Shown piece after piece: positions 22,750-32,109 of a stretch of DNA of 33,716 nt. Position 1 is the first letter of the stretch; every line of letters starts with the position of its first letter. The notes below the pieces were generated by a model, which saw nothing but the letters and a program-made list of their open reading frames with translations, was not told where the DNA came from and ran no database searches. Made by a program: the position numbers and the translations under genes. This stretch comes from Planctomycetia bacterium (lineage in GTDB: Bacteria; Planctomycetota; Planctomycetia; Gemmatales; Gemmataceae): assembly GCA_005772955.1 (NCBI GenBank), contig SXID01000129.1, forward strand, positions 1-33,716, given 5' to 3'.

Positions 22750-24366
22750 ATGCGCGTACTGATCGCCGACAAGTTGGAATCGCCGGGAATCGAACTGCTC
22801 GTCGCGGCCGGGATCGAAGTGGACAACCGTCCCGGTCTCACGGGCGACGAACTCAAGACCGCCATCAGAAGCGCGGACGCACTAATCTGCCGCTCGCAGC
22901 CCAAACTCACCGCCGAATACTTTGAAGACACCGGCACGCTCCGCGTCATCGCGCGTGCCGGTGTCGGCGTGGACAACATCGACGTCGCCGCGGCCACCCG
23001 CAAAGGCGTCGTGGTCGTGAACACGCCCGGCGGGAACACTGTTTCCGCCGCGGAACACACCATCGCACTACTGCTCGCGCTCGCGCGCCGCATCCCGGTC
23101 GCGGACGCCACCATGAAAGCCGGCGGCTGGGACCGTAACAAGTTCGTCGGAACCGAAGTCGCGGGAAAGACTCTCGGCGTCGTCGGACTGGGGCGCATCG
23201 GACGCGAGGTCGCGCGGCGTGCCAAGGGACTCGACATGCGCGTGATCGCGCTCGACCCGTTCGTGACCGCGGCGAAGGCCGCCGAACTCGGCTACGACAC
23301 CGCCACGAACCTCGACGAGTTACTTCCGAAGGTGGACTTCCTCACGCTTCACGTTCCGCTCGGCACCGACACAAAGAGCCTCATCGGGGCGCGCGAACTT
23401 GCGATGATGAAGAAGACCGCACGCGTACTCAACGTCGCACGCGGCGGCATCGTGGATGAGAAAGCCCTTGCAGACGCGCTCACAGCGGGCACCATCGCCG
23501 GTGCGGGCGTGGACGTGTTCACCGCGGAACCAATCGTCGCGGACAACCCATTGCTGAAAGCGCCCAACATCGTGCTGACGCCGCACCTCGGCGCTTCGAC
23601 GCTTGAGGCACAGGAGAATGTCGCGATCGAAGCGGCGCAACTCGTCGCGGACTTCCTGCTCCGCGGACAGGTCGCGAACGCGGTGAACATGGCGGCCGTG
23701 AACCCGGCGGAACTCGCGGAGGTGCGCCCCTACGTCGATCTCGCGCGCCGGCTGGGACTGCTTCAGGCGCAGATCGCACAGGGAACCGTTCGCAAGGCAT
23801 CACTCGCTTACCGGGGCGAACTGGCTGGGCAGAAGACCAAGTTGCTCACAGCTGCGTTCACCGCGGGGTTGCTCGAATACCGGCTCAGCGAAGGCGTCAA
23901 CCTCGTCAACGCCGAAGTGCTCGCGCGCGAGCGCGGGATCGAGATCGCGGAATCATCCAGCCCCAAGAAAGGCGACTTCGCGGCTCTCCTGCACACGGAA
24001 GTCGAAACGGAACAGGGTACGACAGTCGCGGCCGGCACGCTGTTCGGTGACCAGTACGTGCGGTTGGTGCAACTCGGGCCGTATCGCATGGAGGGGTACC
24101 TCGACGGTGTGCTGCTCGTGTTCACGCACCGCGACGTGCCCGGTCTGATTGGGTTCGTCGGCACCATCTTCGGCACGCACGGAGTGAACATCGCGCAGAT
24201 GACAGTGGGCCGGCAGGCGCCCGGCGGCTCGGCGATCGGCATCCTGAACCTGGACAACCCGCCGCCAGAACCGGCGCTGGCCGCGGTGAAGGGGCATCCG
24301 CAGATCAGTTCGGTCACAGTCGTGAAGTTGCCCGCGGCCGGCGTACTCCCGACGTGGCTCGGGTAG
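22750..24366 (+). CDS. serA: D-3-phosphoglycerate dehydrogenase
   Basis: SerA oxidises 3-phosphoglycerate as the first step of serine synthesis, the precursor of cysteine. The 538-residue protein is the long form. It has the substrate domain (1-98, 284-318), the NAD domain with GVVGLGRIGREVA near residue 140, the catalytic Arg in NVARGGIVDE, and the Glu/His pair in DVFTAEP and LTPHLGAST. An intervening (ASB) domain spans about 320-455, and a C-terminal ACT domain (LVFTHRDVPGLIGFVG to the end) usually binds serine for feedback control. The ATG is set by family alignment and lies directly after the A/C-rich direct repeat. Confidence 0.96.
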   Translation: MRVLIADKLESPGIELLVAAGIEVDNRPGLTGDELKTAIRSADALICRSQPKLTAEYFEDTGTLRVIARAGVGVDNIDVAAATRKGVVVVNTPGGNTVSAAEHTIALLLALARRIPVADATMKAGGWDRNKFVGTEVAGKTLGVVGLGRIGREVARRAKGLDMRVIALDPFVTAAKAAELGYDTATNLDELLPKVDFLTLHVPLGTDTKSLIGARELAMMKKTARVLNVARGGIVDEKALADALTAGTIAGAGVDVFTAEPIVADNPLLKAPNIVLTPHLGASTLEAQENVAIEAAQLVADFLLRGQVANAVNMAAVNPAELAEVRPYVDLARRLGLLQAQIAQGTVRKASLAYRGELAGQKTKLLTAAFTAGLLEYRLSEGVNLVNAEVLARERGIEIAESSSPKKGDFAALLHTEVETEQGTTVAAGTLFGDQYVRLVQLGPYRMEGYLDGVLLVFTHRDVPGLIGFVGTIFGTHGVNIAQMTVGRQAPGGSAIGILNLDNPPPEPALAAVKGHPQISSVTVVKLPAAGVLPTWLG

Positions 24367-24456
24367 CGTCGTTTCGCCTGCACATCAATTCCGCGGATTC
24401 CGATTGTCGGGAGGTCGCCAATTCTTCCGCAGAATTGGGGGTCGCGTTCTACTCCG

Positions 24457-24942
24457 CTCGCCAAGCGGGTTCACAAGAAGTATTACCAGGACGAGTTCCA
24501 AGGGCTGAAGGGCGGGACCGCAGAGTTCACGACAAAATGGAAGGAACTCGCGGAGAAAGACCCGAAGTCGCTCCACGCCAACGAACACGCCTACATCAAG
24601 GAGACGCACTACTCCCCACAGGCCGTGAAACTGGAGAAGGATTTGAAACTCGACGTGACGAAACGCAGCGCCGCGTTCCGCGACGTGGTGTGGTCGGTCG
24701 CGGTGCAGCATGGGCCGAACACGGACGTGATCGTGACTGCGGTGAAGCCGCTGTTGAAGGACGCGAAGATTGAGGACGTGACCGACGAAGCAATCATCCA
24801 CGCGGTCTACACCGAACGCGGGCGCAAGGACAAGGACGGGAAGCTCGTTCGCTTCAAAGCCGTGAGCGAGGACTGGATTCCGGCACTCACGAAGCGGTTC
24901 GACAGCGAACGGAAAGATGCGATGGAGATGCTAAAGAAGTGA
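24457..24942 (+). pseudogene. 5'-truncated remnant of a phage/VgrG-lysozyme-like protein
   Basis: From about 24457 the frame reads LAKRVHKKYYQDEFQGLKGG, then EFTTKWKELAEKDPK, YIKETHYSP, RSAAFRDVVWSVAVQHGPNT and RFDSERKDAMEMLKK to the TGA at 24942. From memory this matches the C-terminal half of proteins found in phage tail, VgrG-like and cell-wall hydrolase contexts (the DVVWS-AVQHG block is typical). The frame is open back to the serA stop (24366) but has no ATG, GTG or TTG before GTG 24625, which lies inside the domain. Only 90 bases remain for the missing N-terminal half, so the gene has lost its front. A 105-aa product from GTG 24625 is possible. Its stop overlaps the methyltransferase start (GTGA). 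Confidence 0.7.
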
Positions 24943-26198
24943 ACGACCAGCGCGACAAACAGCCTGACGCGGACGCTCCGAAACGCCGACGGGCGCTGAC
25001 CAACATCGGCGGCGCGATCGACGTCGAGGGCGACCGCGCCGACGCGGACCGACTCGCTCGCGCCTTGGCGGTGCCACCATCGACCGACGCGGACGACGAC
25101 CCCGCGCGCTCGCACGTTCACGGTTTCCACACCTACCCCGCGCGAATGCACCCCGATACCGCGGCGCGGCTCGTGATCGCGTTCACGGAAATCGGCAATC
25201 GCGTGCTCGACCCGTTCTGCGGTTCCGGCACCGTTCTCGTCGAGGCACTCGTCGCCGGGCGGAACGCGATCGGCACCGACCTGAACCCGCTCGCGGTCAG
25301 GCTTGCTACGTGCAAGACTCGCCCGCGAACCGCGGCCGAGTTGGAACAGTTCGTCTCACGGGCCGCCGAGTGCGCAGAACACGCCGACACGCGACGCAAG
25401 GCGAAGGCCGGCGCGAGCCGACGGTTCCCACCCGAAGACGTGGAACTGTTCGAGCCACACGTTTTGCTCGAACTCGACTCGCTCCGCGTGAAGATCGAAA
25501 CACTTCAACACGACCACGTTCGCGCCGATCTGGACCTGGTGCTGTCCGCGGTGCTGGTGAAGCTGTCGCGTAAGCCGGGCGACACGTCTTCGCGCGTGGG
25601 GCAGCGGCACACGCGGGCCGGGTTCGCGGCGAAACTGTTCGTGCAGAAGGCGCAAGACCTCGTCGTACGATTGGCCGCACTGAACCTGTTGCTTCCCGCT
25701 CCACGTCCGAACGCGATCGTGGCGCTCGACGACGCAACCGAGTTGCGGCACCTCCCGCCGGGACCGGTGAACGCGATCATCACGTCGCCGCCCTACGCGG
25801 CCACCTACGACTACCTCGCGCACCACGCCTTACGCTTGCGGTGGCTCGGCCTCGACGCTGGCCCGCTGGCGCGCGGCGAGATCGGTTCGCGTGCGGCCTA
25901 CTCGCGCATCAATCCAAACGACGCGCGCGCCGCGTGGGGGAAGGAACTCGCCGCGTTCTTCAGTGCGGCTGCGCGCGTGCTTCCATCGGGCGGGCCGCTC
26001 GTGTTGATGATGGCGGACTCAGCGGTGGGCGACGTGGCGATTCGCGCCGAGGAAACGGTCGCGGAAGTCGGTCGCATCTGCGGGCTAATTCCGAGCGCGC
26101 GAGCGTCGCAACCGCGCCCGCACTTCCACGGGCCAACCGCGAAAGCGTTTCGTCAGCGCCCGCGGTTCGAGCACGCGCTGTTGTTGCGGAAAGCGTGA
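24939..26198 (+). CDS. Orphan DNA methyltransferase (N4-cytosine/N6-adenine type)
   Basis: A 419-residue methyltransferase. Motif I, DPFCGSGT (91-98), binds S-adenosylmethionine, and the catalytic motif TSPPY (282-286) comes after it. A preceding HGFHTYPARMHP block (about 61-72) is common in N4-cytosine methyltransferases. The order FxGxG then SPPY is that of the alpha or gamma groups, and the 180 residues between would hold target recognition. TSPPY points to N4-cytosine, but the base cannot be fixed from sequence. Start GTG 24939 overlaps the stop of the truncated upstream gene by GTGA. No restriction enzyme gene adjoins it, so it is an orphan. Acting on RNA is a less likely alternative. 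Confidence 0.85.
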   Translation: MNDQRDKQPDADAPKRRRALTNIGGAIDVEGDRADADRLARALAVPPSTDADDDPARSHVHGFHTYPARMHPDTAARLVIAFTEIGNRVLDPFCGSGTVLVEALVAGRNAIGTDLNPLAVRLATCKTRPRTAAELEQFVSRAAECAEHADTRRKAKAGASRRFPPEDVELFEPHVLLELDSLRVKIETLQHDHVRADLDLVLSAVLVKLSRKPGDTSSRVGQRHTRAGFAAKLFVQKAQDLVVRLAALNLLLPAPRPNAIVALDDATELRHLPPGPVNAIITSPPYAATYDYLAHHALRLRWLGLDAGPLARGEIGSRAAYSRINPNDARAAWGKELAAFFSAAARVLPSGGPLVLMMADSAVGDVAIRAEETVAEVGRICGLIPSARASQPRPHFHGPTAKAFRQRPRFEHALLLRKA

Positions 26199-26345
26199 GG
26201 TTTCACGATACGAGAAGCCCGATCGAACGAGCCGCGACCGTAAGGGCGAGGGAATCGTGACCGAGCGAGTCGGGCCGAGGGCTGGCGTGAATAAGCAACC
26301 CGCGACGCCGCAAGCGGCGAAAGCGTGTCGCGAGCGGCGGCAACC
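26199..26345. repeat. Convergent gap with palindrome-family words
   Basis: The 147-bp gap between two convergent stops holds GAGCCGCGACCGTAAGGGCG (from 26228) and CCCGCGACGCCGCAAGCGGC (from 26298), the latter with a GCCGC-AA-GCGGC hairpin. It shares its core with 17721-17740. CGCGAC and GTCGCG (about 26300 and 26326) pair around it. It may terminate both genes. Confidence 0.5.
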
Positions 26346-27386
26346 TTAACTGCTCGCGAGGATGTGCAGGATGTCCGCGTCCTTCACGATGTACGACTTG
26401 CCTTCGGTGCGGTTCAGACCCTTCGCCTTCGCTTCCTTCTCGGAGTAGTGACACGCGACGAAGTCGTCGTAACTGATCACGTTCGCGCGAACGAACTTCT
26501 CGCTCAAGTCCTTGTGAATGCAGCCCGCGGCTTCAACGGCTTCGCACGCTTTCGGGATCGACCAGGTGCGGCACTCATCCTCGCCGGTCGTGAAGAACAC
26601 TTCGCGACCAACACCGTAGAACATCGCGCGGATCGTCGCGCCGCGCCGGAACTCGGTCACGCCCAGGTCGGCCATGAACGTCGCACGGTCTTCGTCGCCC
26701 AGCGCGAGCAGTTCGTTTTCGAGCTTCACGGGAGCTTGCACGCTGTGCGGTTCGAGCGCAATCAGGTCCGCGGGGAGCGGATCGTTGAAGCCGTTGTCGC
26801 CGCGGTTCACGAACGCGATCTCGGGCTTCAGCGTGAGCAGTTGGAAACTGCGTAATGCCTTGTCTTCGTCTTCGGTCAGGCCCAGAGCGGACGCCGGCTT
26901 GCCGGCCTCGAACGCGGCGACGACCCGTTCGAGCAGCGCGAGTTCCGCTTCCTCCGCTTCGCGCTCCTTCGCGGGCTTCGCTTTCTTCAAACCGGCTCGA
27001 ACCTTCGGCACGCGGTTCGACACCACTTCGAGGTCCGCGAACAACAGCTCCTCGCGGAACCGCTTGAGTTGGTCCGCGAAGTCGGTGCGCGAAAAGCCGT
27101 CGAGCACGATCACCATGCCGTTCGCTTCGCGGATCACGCCGAGCCGGCGCGCGTTGTCTTTCTGCTCGCCGATCATCAGGCCGGGGGTGTCGAGCACCGC
27201 GACCTTCGTGTAAGTCGTCTTCTTCGGTTTGATGATTGACGCGATCTTCGCGAGCCGTTCGTCGGGCACGTCGGCCATCGCCGTCTGTCCTTGCTGCACC
27301 TTCGCTGGGTCCGGCTTCTCGCCGGTGAGCCACTCGAACACCGTACTCTTGCCCGTCCCCGCGTACCCGACCAGACCCATCTTCAT
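26346..27386 (-). CDS. YchF/OLA1-like GTPase (divergent)
   Basis: YchF proteins are ribosome-associated P-loop NTPases of the Obg class, often preferring ATP. The 346-residue protein begins MKMGLVGYAGTGKSTVFEWL with Lys13 in the P-loop. The switch motif is DTPGL, where standard YchF has DIAGL. A coiled-coil-like Lys/Glu/Ala stretch (about 135-175) and a C-terminal TGS domain (about 265-346, with FFTTGEDECRTWSIP and the closing DADILHI) follow. The P-loop GYAGTGKS differs from the usual GLPNVGKS, so this may be a second, planctomycete-type paralogue and not the housekeeping copy. ATG 27386 is chosen; an in-frame GTG at 27425 would add 13 residues. Confidence 0.82.
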   Translation of the reverse strand: MKMGLVGYAGTGKSTVFEWLTGEKPDPAKVQQGQTAMADVPDERLAKIASIIKPKKTTYTKVAVLDTPGLMIGEQKDNARRLGVIREANGMVIVLDGFSRTDFADQLKRFREELLFADLEVVSNRVPKVRAGLKKAKPAKEREAEEAELALLERVVAAFEAGKPASALGLTEDEDKALRSFQLLTLKPEIAFVNRGDNGFNDPLPADLIALEPHSVQAPVKLENELLALGDEDRATFMADLGVTEFRRGATIRAMFYGVGREVFFTTGEDECRTWSIPKACEAVEAAGCIHKDLSEKFVRANVISYDDFVACHYSEKEAKAKGLNRTEGKSYIVKDADILHILASS

Positions 27387-27460
27387 TGGTGAACCCGCCA
27401 CACAAGTTGAGGAGTTGAGGCGCACTCACGCCATGCAGATAGAGTACGGAAACGCAAACA

Positions 27461-27476
27461 GGGGGCTTACGCCCCC
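27461..27476. repeat. Small GC hairpin between minus-strand genes
   Basis: GGGGGC-TTAC-GCCCCC, 6 bp with a 4-base loop, lies after the stop of the hydrolase gene and before the GTPase gene. No T-run adjoins it on the minus strand. The surrounding 197-bp gap holds no gene. Confidence 0.45.
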
Positions 27477-27583
27477 CGCTCGCCATAGCTGTACTTCGCC
27501 GCGTTTCAGTCCAGCGAGCGAATGCTGCCCGCACCGCTCACGCTGGCCTTCAGATTGAGAGTCCCAGAAGTGAAGCCGATGGC

Positions 27584-28369
27584 TCACAACTCCGGCATCT
27601 TCCCCGCGAGGATGTCCCGCTTCCACTCCTCTTCGAGCGGCCACGAAACCGTGCAGGTTCCGAAATCGGCCATGTGCTGATACTTCGTCAGCCGGTCGAT
27701 CGCATTTTGAAGAATCGCGGGGTCTCTGCGGAACACCGGGCCGTGACTCGGGAGCAGGAACTCCGCGTCGTCGTCGCGGATTCGCGTGAGAGACGAAATG
27801 AAACTCGGCAGGTGCGAACCGTGGTGCGCGTCGATCGCGCCAACGCACCCGTCCTTGTAGATGTTGTCGCCGCTGAACAGGAGGTTGCCGAGTTTGAAAC
27901 TGAGTTGTCCCGGTGTGTGACCGGGCGTGTGCCAGACCTTCAGCTTCAACTTGCCGATCTTGATCTCGTCGCCCTCGGTCAGTTTCACGTCGATCTTGCA
28001 CGGTGGCATCGGCATGTCGATGTTCTGCGCCGTGATGCGGGCGAACGTCTGCACGGTGTCGCCGGCTTCGAGCGCGACCGCGGCGCGAGGGTGCGAGCCG
28101 GTCTTGGCCTTGAGCCGGTCGCGCGCCGCGGCCAGTCCCTGCACGTGATCCGCGTCCGCGTGCGTCGCGATCAGCATCTTGCACTTCGACAGTGGGAAGT
28201 CGAGTTTGCGGATGAGTTCGATCACCTCGCCGAGCGTGTCGTCGAGGCCGATGTCGATGAGCGCCCACTCCGTGCCGCCGTCGATGAGGTAGAGGTTCAC
28301 CCCGAACGACTGCGACGCTTGAAGGTTCAGTTCGACCACACCGGGGAAGAGGTACTTCCGCTGGACCAT
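27584..28369 (-). CDS. Metallo-beta-lactamase-fold hydrolase
   Basis: A 261-residue member of the MBL fold, the group that includes glyoxalase II and many thioester or ester hydrolases. The metal motif THADADHVQG replaces the standard HxHxDH with H-A-D-A-D-H, so the first His is kept, the second is Asp, and the following Asp-His pair is kept. HTPGHTPGQLSF, FSGDNI and PSHGPVF supply the remaining ligands. The start at 28369 is chosen because GGAG lies seven bases upstream; a GTG at 28411 would add 14 residues. No signal peptide is seen, so it is cytoplasmic. The substrate is unknown. The Asp in place of His also occurs in some families of the fold. Confidence 0.88.
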   Translation of the reverse strand: MVQRKYLFPGVVELNLQASQSFGVNLYLIDGGTEWALIDIGLDDTLGEVIELIRKLDFPLSKCKMLIATHADADHVQGLAAARDRLKAKTGSHPRAAVALEAGDTVQTFARITAQNIDMPMPPCKIDVKLTEGDEIKIGKLKLKVWHTPGHTPGQLSFKLGNLLFSGDNIYKDGCVGAIDAHHGSHLPSFISSLTRIRDDDAEFLLPSHGPVFRRDPAILQNAIDRLTKYQHMADFGTCTVSWPLEEEWKRDILAGKMPEL

Positions 28370-28441
28370 CGCGGCGCTCCGTGCTGTGTATCCGTTCATC
28401 ATACCCCGCACGAACCGCGATTCAACAACCCTCGCCCGGTG

Positions 28442-29812
28442 CTAGCCGGCAGCAACTTCAACCCTGTACAACTCCGCGACGTACCCCCGCCGCAGCCAGT
28501 ACGGGGCGCGCGAGACCCTGTGGAACCCGCCCGTCTCGGCAACCAGTTCTGGAACGCTAAGTTGGTGGCTCCCGCCGCCGATCGTGATCGGCTTGCTCTC
28601 GTGGTTGAGTGAAAGGAAGTAGCGGCGCGAGGCGGTCTTGATCCACGACAAGTAGCCGCGCACGATTGCCGCGTTGATCTCCGGGAACGAGTCTTGATTC
28701 AGCACAAGGTCGAATGACCGCGGCGGCACTTCGTCCATCGCGAAGTACGGCAGGACGGTCGTCCCGCCCGCGTCCGACGGGCGCGGCTCGCCGTACAGGG
28801 AGACGCGGTCTTCATTCTGTGCTTTGAGCAAGTAGTAACCCTGGATCACGTTGATGTGCGGCAAGTCGAAGATGGTGTATGACGCGCACCCGAGGCGCCG
28901 GCTCCAGTACGCGACCCGGCCCGAGCCGGCCCCGATCTCGCACAGCGAGCATCCGTCCGTCGGGCCGAGAATCTGACGGAGACTCCACGCGGTGAACAGC
29001 GCCTGGCAGTCGCGCTCGCAGAAAAGGCCACGCCCTGTTTGAATCTTCAACAGCCCACCGTCGATCGGCGGGGGCGTGATGTCCAGACCAAGAACGCGCT
29101 CGATCGCGGACACCAGCGTGTCCGCGTCCGTGTGGAGGGCCAGCCCCCACGGCCCCTGTTCAGGATTCTCGTACGCGACCGCGCCGACCGCTTCAGCCAG
29201 CGTCAGAAGTTTGTCTTTGAACCGCAACGCGAGCAGGTCGCGGTACGCTGGGTCACTCTGGAGTTTGTCGTACTCCAGGTTCCCCTGGTCGGTGCCGATG
29301 GTCGCGTCACGACGGCCCATATTGCACAGGTACGCGGCCAGTTCAGCCGGGTCGTTGCGCTCCAGCGTGCCCAGGAAGTCGGGCTGAAGGGTTCTGATCC
29401 ACGCCCAGCAATCGCCCTTCGGCGCGCACGCTCGGCGTGTCTCCTCCGCGACGGCACGGTGGTAGGCGTTCAACAACCGCCCGGCGATCCGCACGTCCTG
29501 TTCGGTGGGCGCAAAGTCGGGGACAATCACCGACGGGACCGACGGCAATTTCTCTCCGAAAGCGTGGGCGAGTACCTCGTACGCGCGCCAGCTCGCGTTC
29601 GCGGTGTGCCCACCGGAGCGGACGAATGCGTCGAGGTGTTGGAGCGCCGCGTCGAGCTTGTGCGCGTGATCCCAGGCGGACTGAATCTCCTGATCCTTCG
29701 CCCGTCGCAGATCGTCCAGTTCGCGTGCGCCTCGCCCGAGCGTCGCGGCGGACCGGCCTTCGCGCACCGGACCGAAGAACCTCAGCGCAAGTTTGTTCAG
29801 GAGTTGCCTCAT
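28442..29812 (-). CDS. Putative sugar O-methyltransferase
   Basis: A 456-residue protein. The first half is helical with no recognised domain. The second half (from about residue 290) is a Rossmann methyltransferase with motif I in [17 protein letters not shown], then [18 protein letters not shown], and LNQDSFPEI near the position where such enzymes have a catalytic or binding Asp. FDLPxxNxxQxYYL is a signature I recall from the putative sugar O-methyltransferase family found near polysaccharide genes. No glycosyltransferase genes adjoin it here. The ATG at 29812 is divergent from the DUF1559 gene. Confidence 0.78.
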   Translation of the reverse strand: MRQLLNKLALRFFGPVREGRSAATLGRGARELDDLRRAKDQEIQSAWDHAHKLDAALQHLDAFVRSGGHTANASWRAYEVLAHAFGEKLPSVPSVIVPDFAPTEQDVRIAGRLLNAYHRAVAEETRRACAPKGDCWAWIRTLQPDFLGTLERNDPAELAAYLCNMGRRDATIGTDQGNLEYDKLQSDPAYRDLLALRFKDKLLTLAEAVGAVAYENPEQGPWGLALHTDADTLVSAIERVLGLDITPPPIDGGLLKIQTGRGLFCERDCQALFTAWSLRQILGPTDGCSLCEIGAGSGRVAYWSRRLGCASYTIFDLPHINVIQGYYLLKAQNEDRVSLYGEPRPSDAGGTTVLPYFAMDEVPPRSFDLVLNQDSFPEINAAIVRGYLSWIKTASRRYFLSLNHESKPITIGGGSHQLSVPELVAETGGFHRVSRAPYWLRRGYVAELYRVEVAAG

Positions 29813-29905
29813 CCGTCCCTCGCCGTTTCAGGGTAACCGCGCGAATCTGTGCAAACCTGGGTCTATACGGCAACCGGGCGAACGTGTCGAGTGGAACCCC
29901 GGTGC

Positions 29906-29939
29906 GGTCACGTCGCGCCCACGCGTGGTCACGTCGCGC
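29906..29939. promoter_or_regulatory. 13-bp direct repeat with 21-bp period in a divergent promoter region
   Basis: GGTCACGTCGCGC occurs at 29906-29918 and 29927-29939. Start to start is 21 bases, about two helical turns, so a dimeric regulator could bind both on one face. The pair lies between the divergent starts at 29812 and 30052, where an operator is expected. No regulator is named. Confidence 0.5.
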
Positions 29940-30051
29940 GCATCCCCCCACGCTCTCGCGAGCGAAATGGCCGCGAAACCGCTGTTTCCGCTCACGGCAT
30001 CGCGGTTGCAATGGCGAACACCGCATCCCGAACACTCACGAGAACACCATC

Positions 30052-31029
30052 GTGCGCAACCGTCGCGCGTTCACTCTGATCGAACTGCTTGTTGTGATCG
30101 CGATCATCGCCATTCTGATTGGGTTGTTGTTGCCGGCCGTCCAGCAGGTGCGGGTCGCCGCGGCGCGGATGAGTTGCCAGAACAACCTCAAGCAACTCGG
30201 GTTCGCTGCCCACAACTACGAGAGCGCCAACGGCGCGTTCCCCACCTCGAAGCGGACGACCACGCCGAAGCGCAGTTGGGCGCCCGACCTGCTCCCGAAC
30301 CTGGAGCAGGGAAACACGGTGGCCGGCGCGAACTACAACCTGAACGAAAACTGGTGGCGGACCATCGGCCAGGTGGCGCCGAACGTCGGCGTGACCATCC
30401 CGAACGGCACCACGGTGCAGACCCAACTCAAGGTGTTCAACTGCCCGTCCACGCCGGTCCAACCGCGGCTCCAGCACAAGATCGAGACGCCGCCGGAGCA
30501 GAACAAGATCGGTGCCTGCACCGACTACTTTGCGGTCGAAGGGGTGAACCCCGCAATCGCCGGCGACCTGGGCTTCACGCCCGCCGGCGACCTGCGCGGC
30601 GTGCTGCGTGTCGAGGGACCGACCGCAATCACGGCTATCACCGACGGTACCTCGAACACGATTCTCTTCGCCGAGAACGCCGGCCGCGAGGACATCTATC
30701 GCGGGCGTACCCGCACCGCGGCGCAAACGGACAAGACCCTGCCGAACTGCGCCCGCGCCCGCGGCGGCGCGTGGGCCACCGACGACAACCCCTACGACAT
30801 CGGTCAACGGATCGACTGGTGTACCAGCACTGCCGCACCGCTCGCGAGCCTGCCCATGAAGATCAACAGCTCGAACGCGTGGGGCTTCCTGTTCTACAGC
30901 TTCCACGATGGCGGCGCGAACGTGGTTTTCGCCGACGGCAGTGTCCGGTTCCTAAAGGAGAGTGCGCCGCTCGCCACGCTGGTCGGGCTGTCCACGCGCA
31001 GTGGCGGCGAGGTGGTCGTTAACGACTGA
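30052..31029 (+). CDS. DUF1559 pilin-like protein (type II/IV prepilin N-terminus)
   Basis: A 325-residue planctomycete-type protein. It begins with [19 protein letters not shown], a prepilin leader and helix. The peptidase would cut between Ala and Phe (more often Gly-Phe), and Glu at +5 is present. After [20 protein letters not shown] and [19 protein letters not shown] comes the DUF1559 domain, with [16 protein letters not shown]. The end [11 protein letters not shown] is the usual closing motif. Such proteins are numerous in planctomycetes and are thought to form surface or pseudopilus-like structures; this is family inference. The start is GTG 30052, since no ATG fits and the leader begins there. 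A hairpin with T-run follows the stop. Confidence 0.93.
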   Translation: MRNRRAFTLIELLVVIAIIAILIGLLLPAVQQVRVAAARMSCQNNLKQLGFAAHNYESANGAFPTSKRTTTPKRSWAPDLLPNLEQGNTVAGANYNLNENWWRTIGQVAPNVGVTIPNGTTVQTQLKVFNCPSTPVQPRLQHKIETPPEQNKIGACTDYFAVEGVNPAIAGDLGFTPAGDLRGVLRVEGPTAITAITDGTSNTILFAENAGREDIYRGRTRTAAQTDKTLPNCARARGGAWATDDNPYDIGQRIDWCTSTAAPLASLPMKINSSNAWGFLFYSFHDGGANVVFADGSVRFLKESAPLATLVGLSTRSGGEVVVND

Positions 31030-31075
31030 CGCAAACCACGAAGACACCGATCGCACGGTTTCCGCGACCGGTCGT

Positions 31076-31109
31076 GCCCGCCCGGATGGTCCAGGCGGGC
31101 GTTCCTTTT
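31076..31109 (+). terminator. Intrinsic terminator after the DUF1559 gene
   Basis: GCCCGCCCGG (31076-31085) pairs with CCAGGCGGGC (31091-31100) at 9 of 10 positions around a 5-base loop. GTTCCTTTTG follows, a short T-run on the plus strand. It lies 47 bases after the stop. Confidence 0.75.
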
Positions 31110-31323
31110 GTGCCGAACGAATCGCCACGTCTCCGCAACACTTCATTCGCCCTTTACTCAATCTTCACACACCGCGACTACAACACCACCGCACTTGTTG
31201 TCCGTTTACAGGGTAGACTGATAATGGAAGTCGTCACGCTCGATCCCTCACGGAACCAGACATCGTGCGCGCGACTCCTGCACTTCCCCGCCCGGAACCG
31301 CCTTCACGCACGAGGGAGCACCG

Positions 31324-32034
31324 ATGTCGCAGCCGCGGATCCTGATCATCGAGGACGAACGCGGATTGACTCAATCGCTCACATGGTACTTCAACAAGGA
31401 AGGGTTTGAAGTCACGGTTTCCGGCGACGGACTGGAGGGGTTGCGCAAGGCCCAGACCGCGTTGCCGGACATTGTGCTGCTTGACCTCAACCTGCCCGGC
31501 ATGAACGGCTTGGACGTGTGTCGCGAGTTAAGGGTCGGCGAGCGCACCCGCGACATCCCCATCATCATGATCACCGCCAAGACCGAGGAGACCGATCAGG
31601 TTGTCGGGTACTCGCTCGGCGCCGACGACTATGTGGGCAAGCCGTTCAGCAACAAGATTTTGCTCCACAAGGTGAAGGCACTGTTGCGGCGGGCACAGGG
31701 GCAGGGCGAACCGGGCGACGTGACCGACTATCGCAGCGTGAAGATCGACCGCGTCCGGCACCGCGTGACCTTCGGAGACGAGGCGCTCGACCTCACGCCC
31801 ACCGAATTCCGACTGTTGGAGTGCCTCGTCAGGCAGCCGGGGCGGGCGTTCAGCCGCAAGCAACTGATGGAAGCCGCCATCGGCGACAACTCCATCGTCC
31901 TCGAGCGCACGATCGACGTTCACATCAAGACGCTGCGTCAGAAACTCACCAAGGCCGGTGGTGCTGGCGACCTGATCGAAACCGTGCGGAGCATCGGCTA
32001 CCGGTTCCGCGAGGACAAGCCCGACGCAACGTGA
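31324..32034 (+). CDS. OmpR/PhoB-family response regulator
   Basis: A 236-residue two-component regulator. The receiver domain (about 1-122) has the acidic pair at Glu10-Asp11, phospho-acceptor Asp54 (LLDLNLPGMNG), MITAK and the Lys of VGKPFS. A winged-helix DNA-binding domain follows (about 138-230), with LDLTPTEFRLLECLVRQPG and the recognition-helix region RTIDVHIKTLRQKL. The ending ETVRSIGYRFRE is typical. GAGGGAG five bases before the ATG is a strong ribosome binding site. No histidine kinase gene adjoins it, so it is an orphan in this window. The 294-bp gap before it holds only the terminator of the preceding gene and its own leader. Confidence 0.95.
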   Translation: MSQPRILIIEDERGLTQSLTWYFNKEGFEVTVSGDGLEGLRKAQTALPDIVLLDLNLPGMNGLDVCRELRVGERTRDIPIIMITAKTEETDQVVGYSLGADDYVGKPFSNKILLHKVKALLRRAQGQGEPGDVTDYRSVKIDRVRHRVTFGDEALDLTPTEFRLLECLVRQPGRAFSRKQLMEAAIGDNSIVLERTIDVHIKTLRQKLTKAGGAGDLIETVRSIGYRFREDKPDAT

Positions 32035-32059
32035 CGCACCACGAACACCCAAAATAGAA

Positions 32060-32086
32060 CCGCCCCGCAGGTGACCTGCGGGGCGG
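32060..32086. terminator. Terminator hairpin between convergent genes
   Basis: CCGCCCCGCAGG (32060-32071) pairs exactly with 32075-32086 around the loop TGA. On the minus strand TTCTATTTTGG follows the stem, so it fits best as the intrinsic terminator of the repeat-rich gene ending at 32110. It can also act for the response regulator. Confidence 0.8.
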
Positions 32087-32109
32087 GCGTGTTCACGGAA
32101 CTCGGCGTG

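Noticed and set aside
30001-30906. Minus-strand open frame opposite the DUF1559 gene
   Set aside because: Shadow frame; the DUF1559 protein on the plus strand has clear prepilin and C-terminal motifs.
31195-31225. TTGTTG and GATAAT as promoter of the response regulator
   Set aside because: Spacing is 19 bases and the matches are weak. No PhoB-box-like repeat adjoins it, so I do not claim it.
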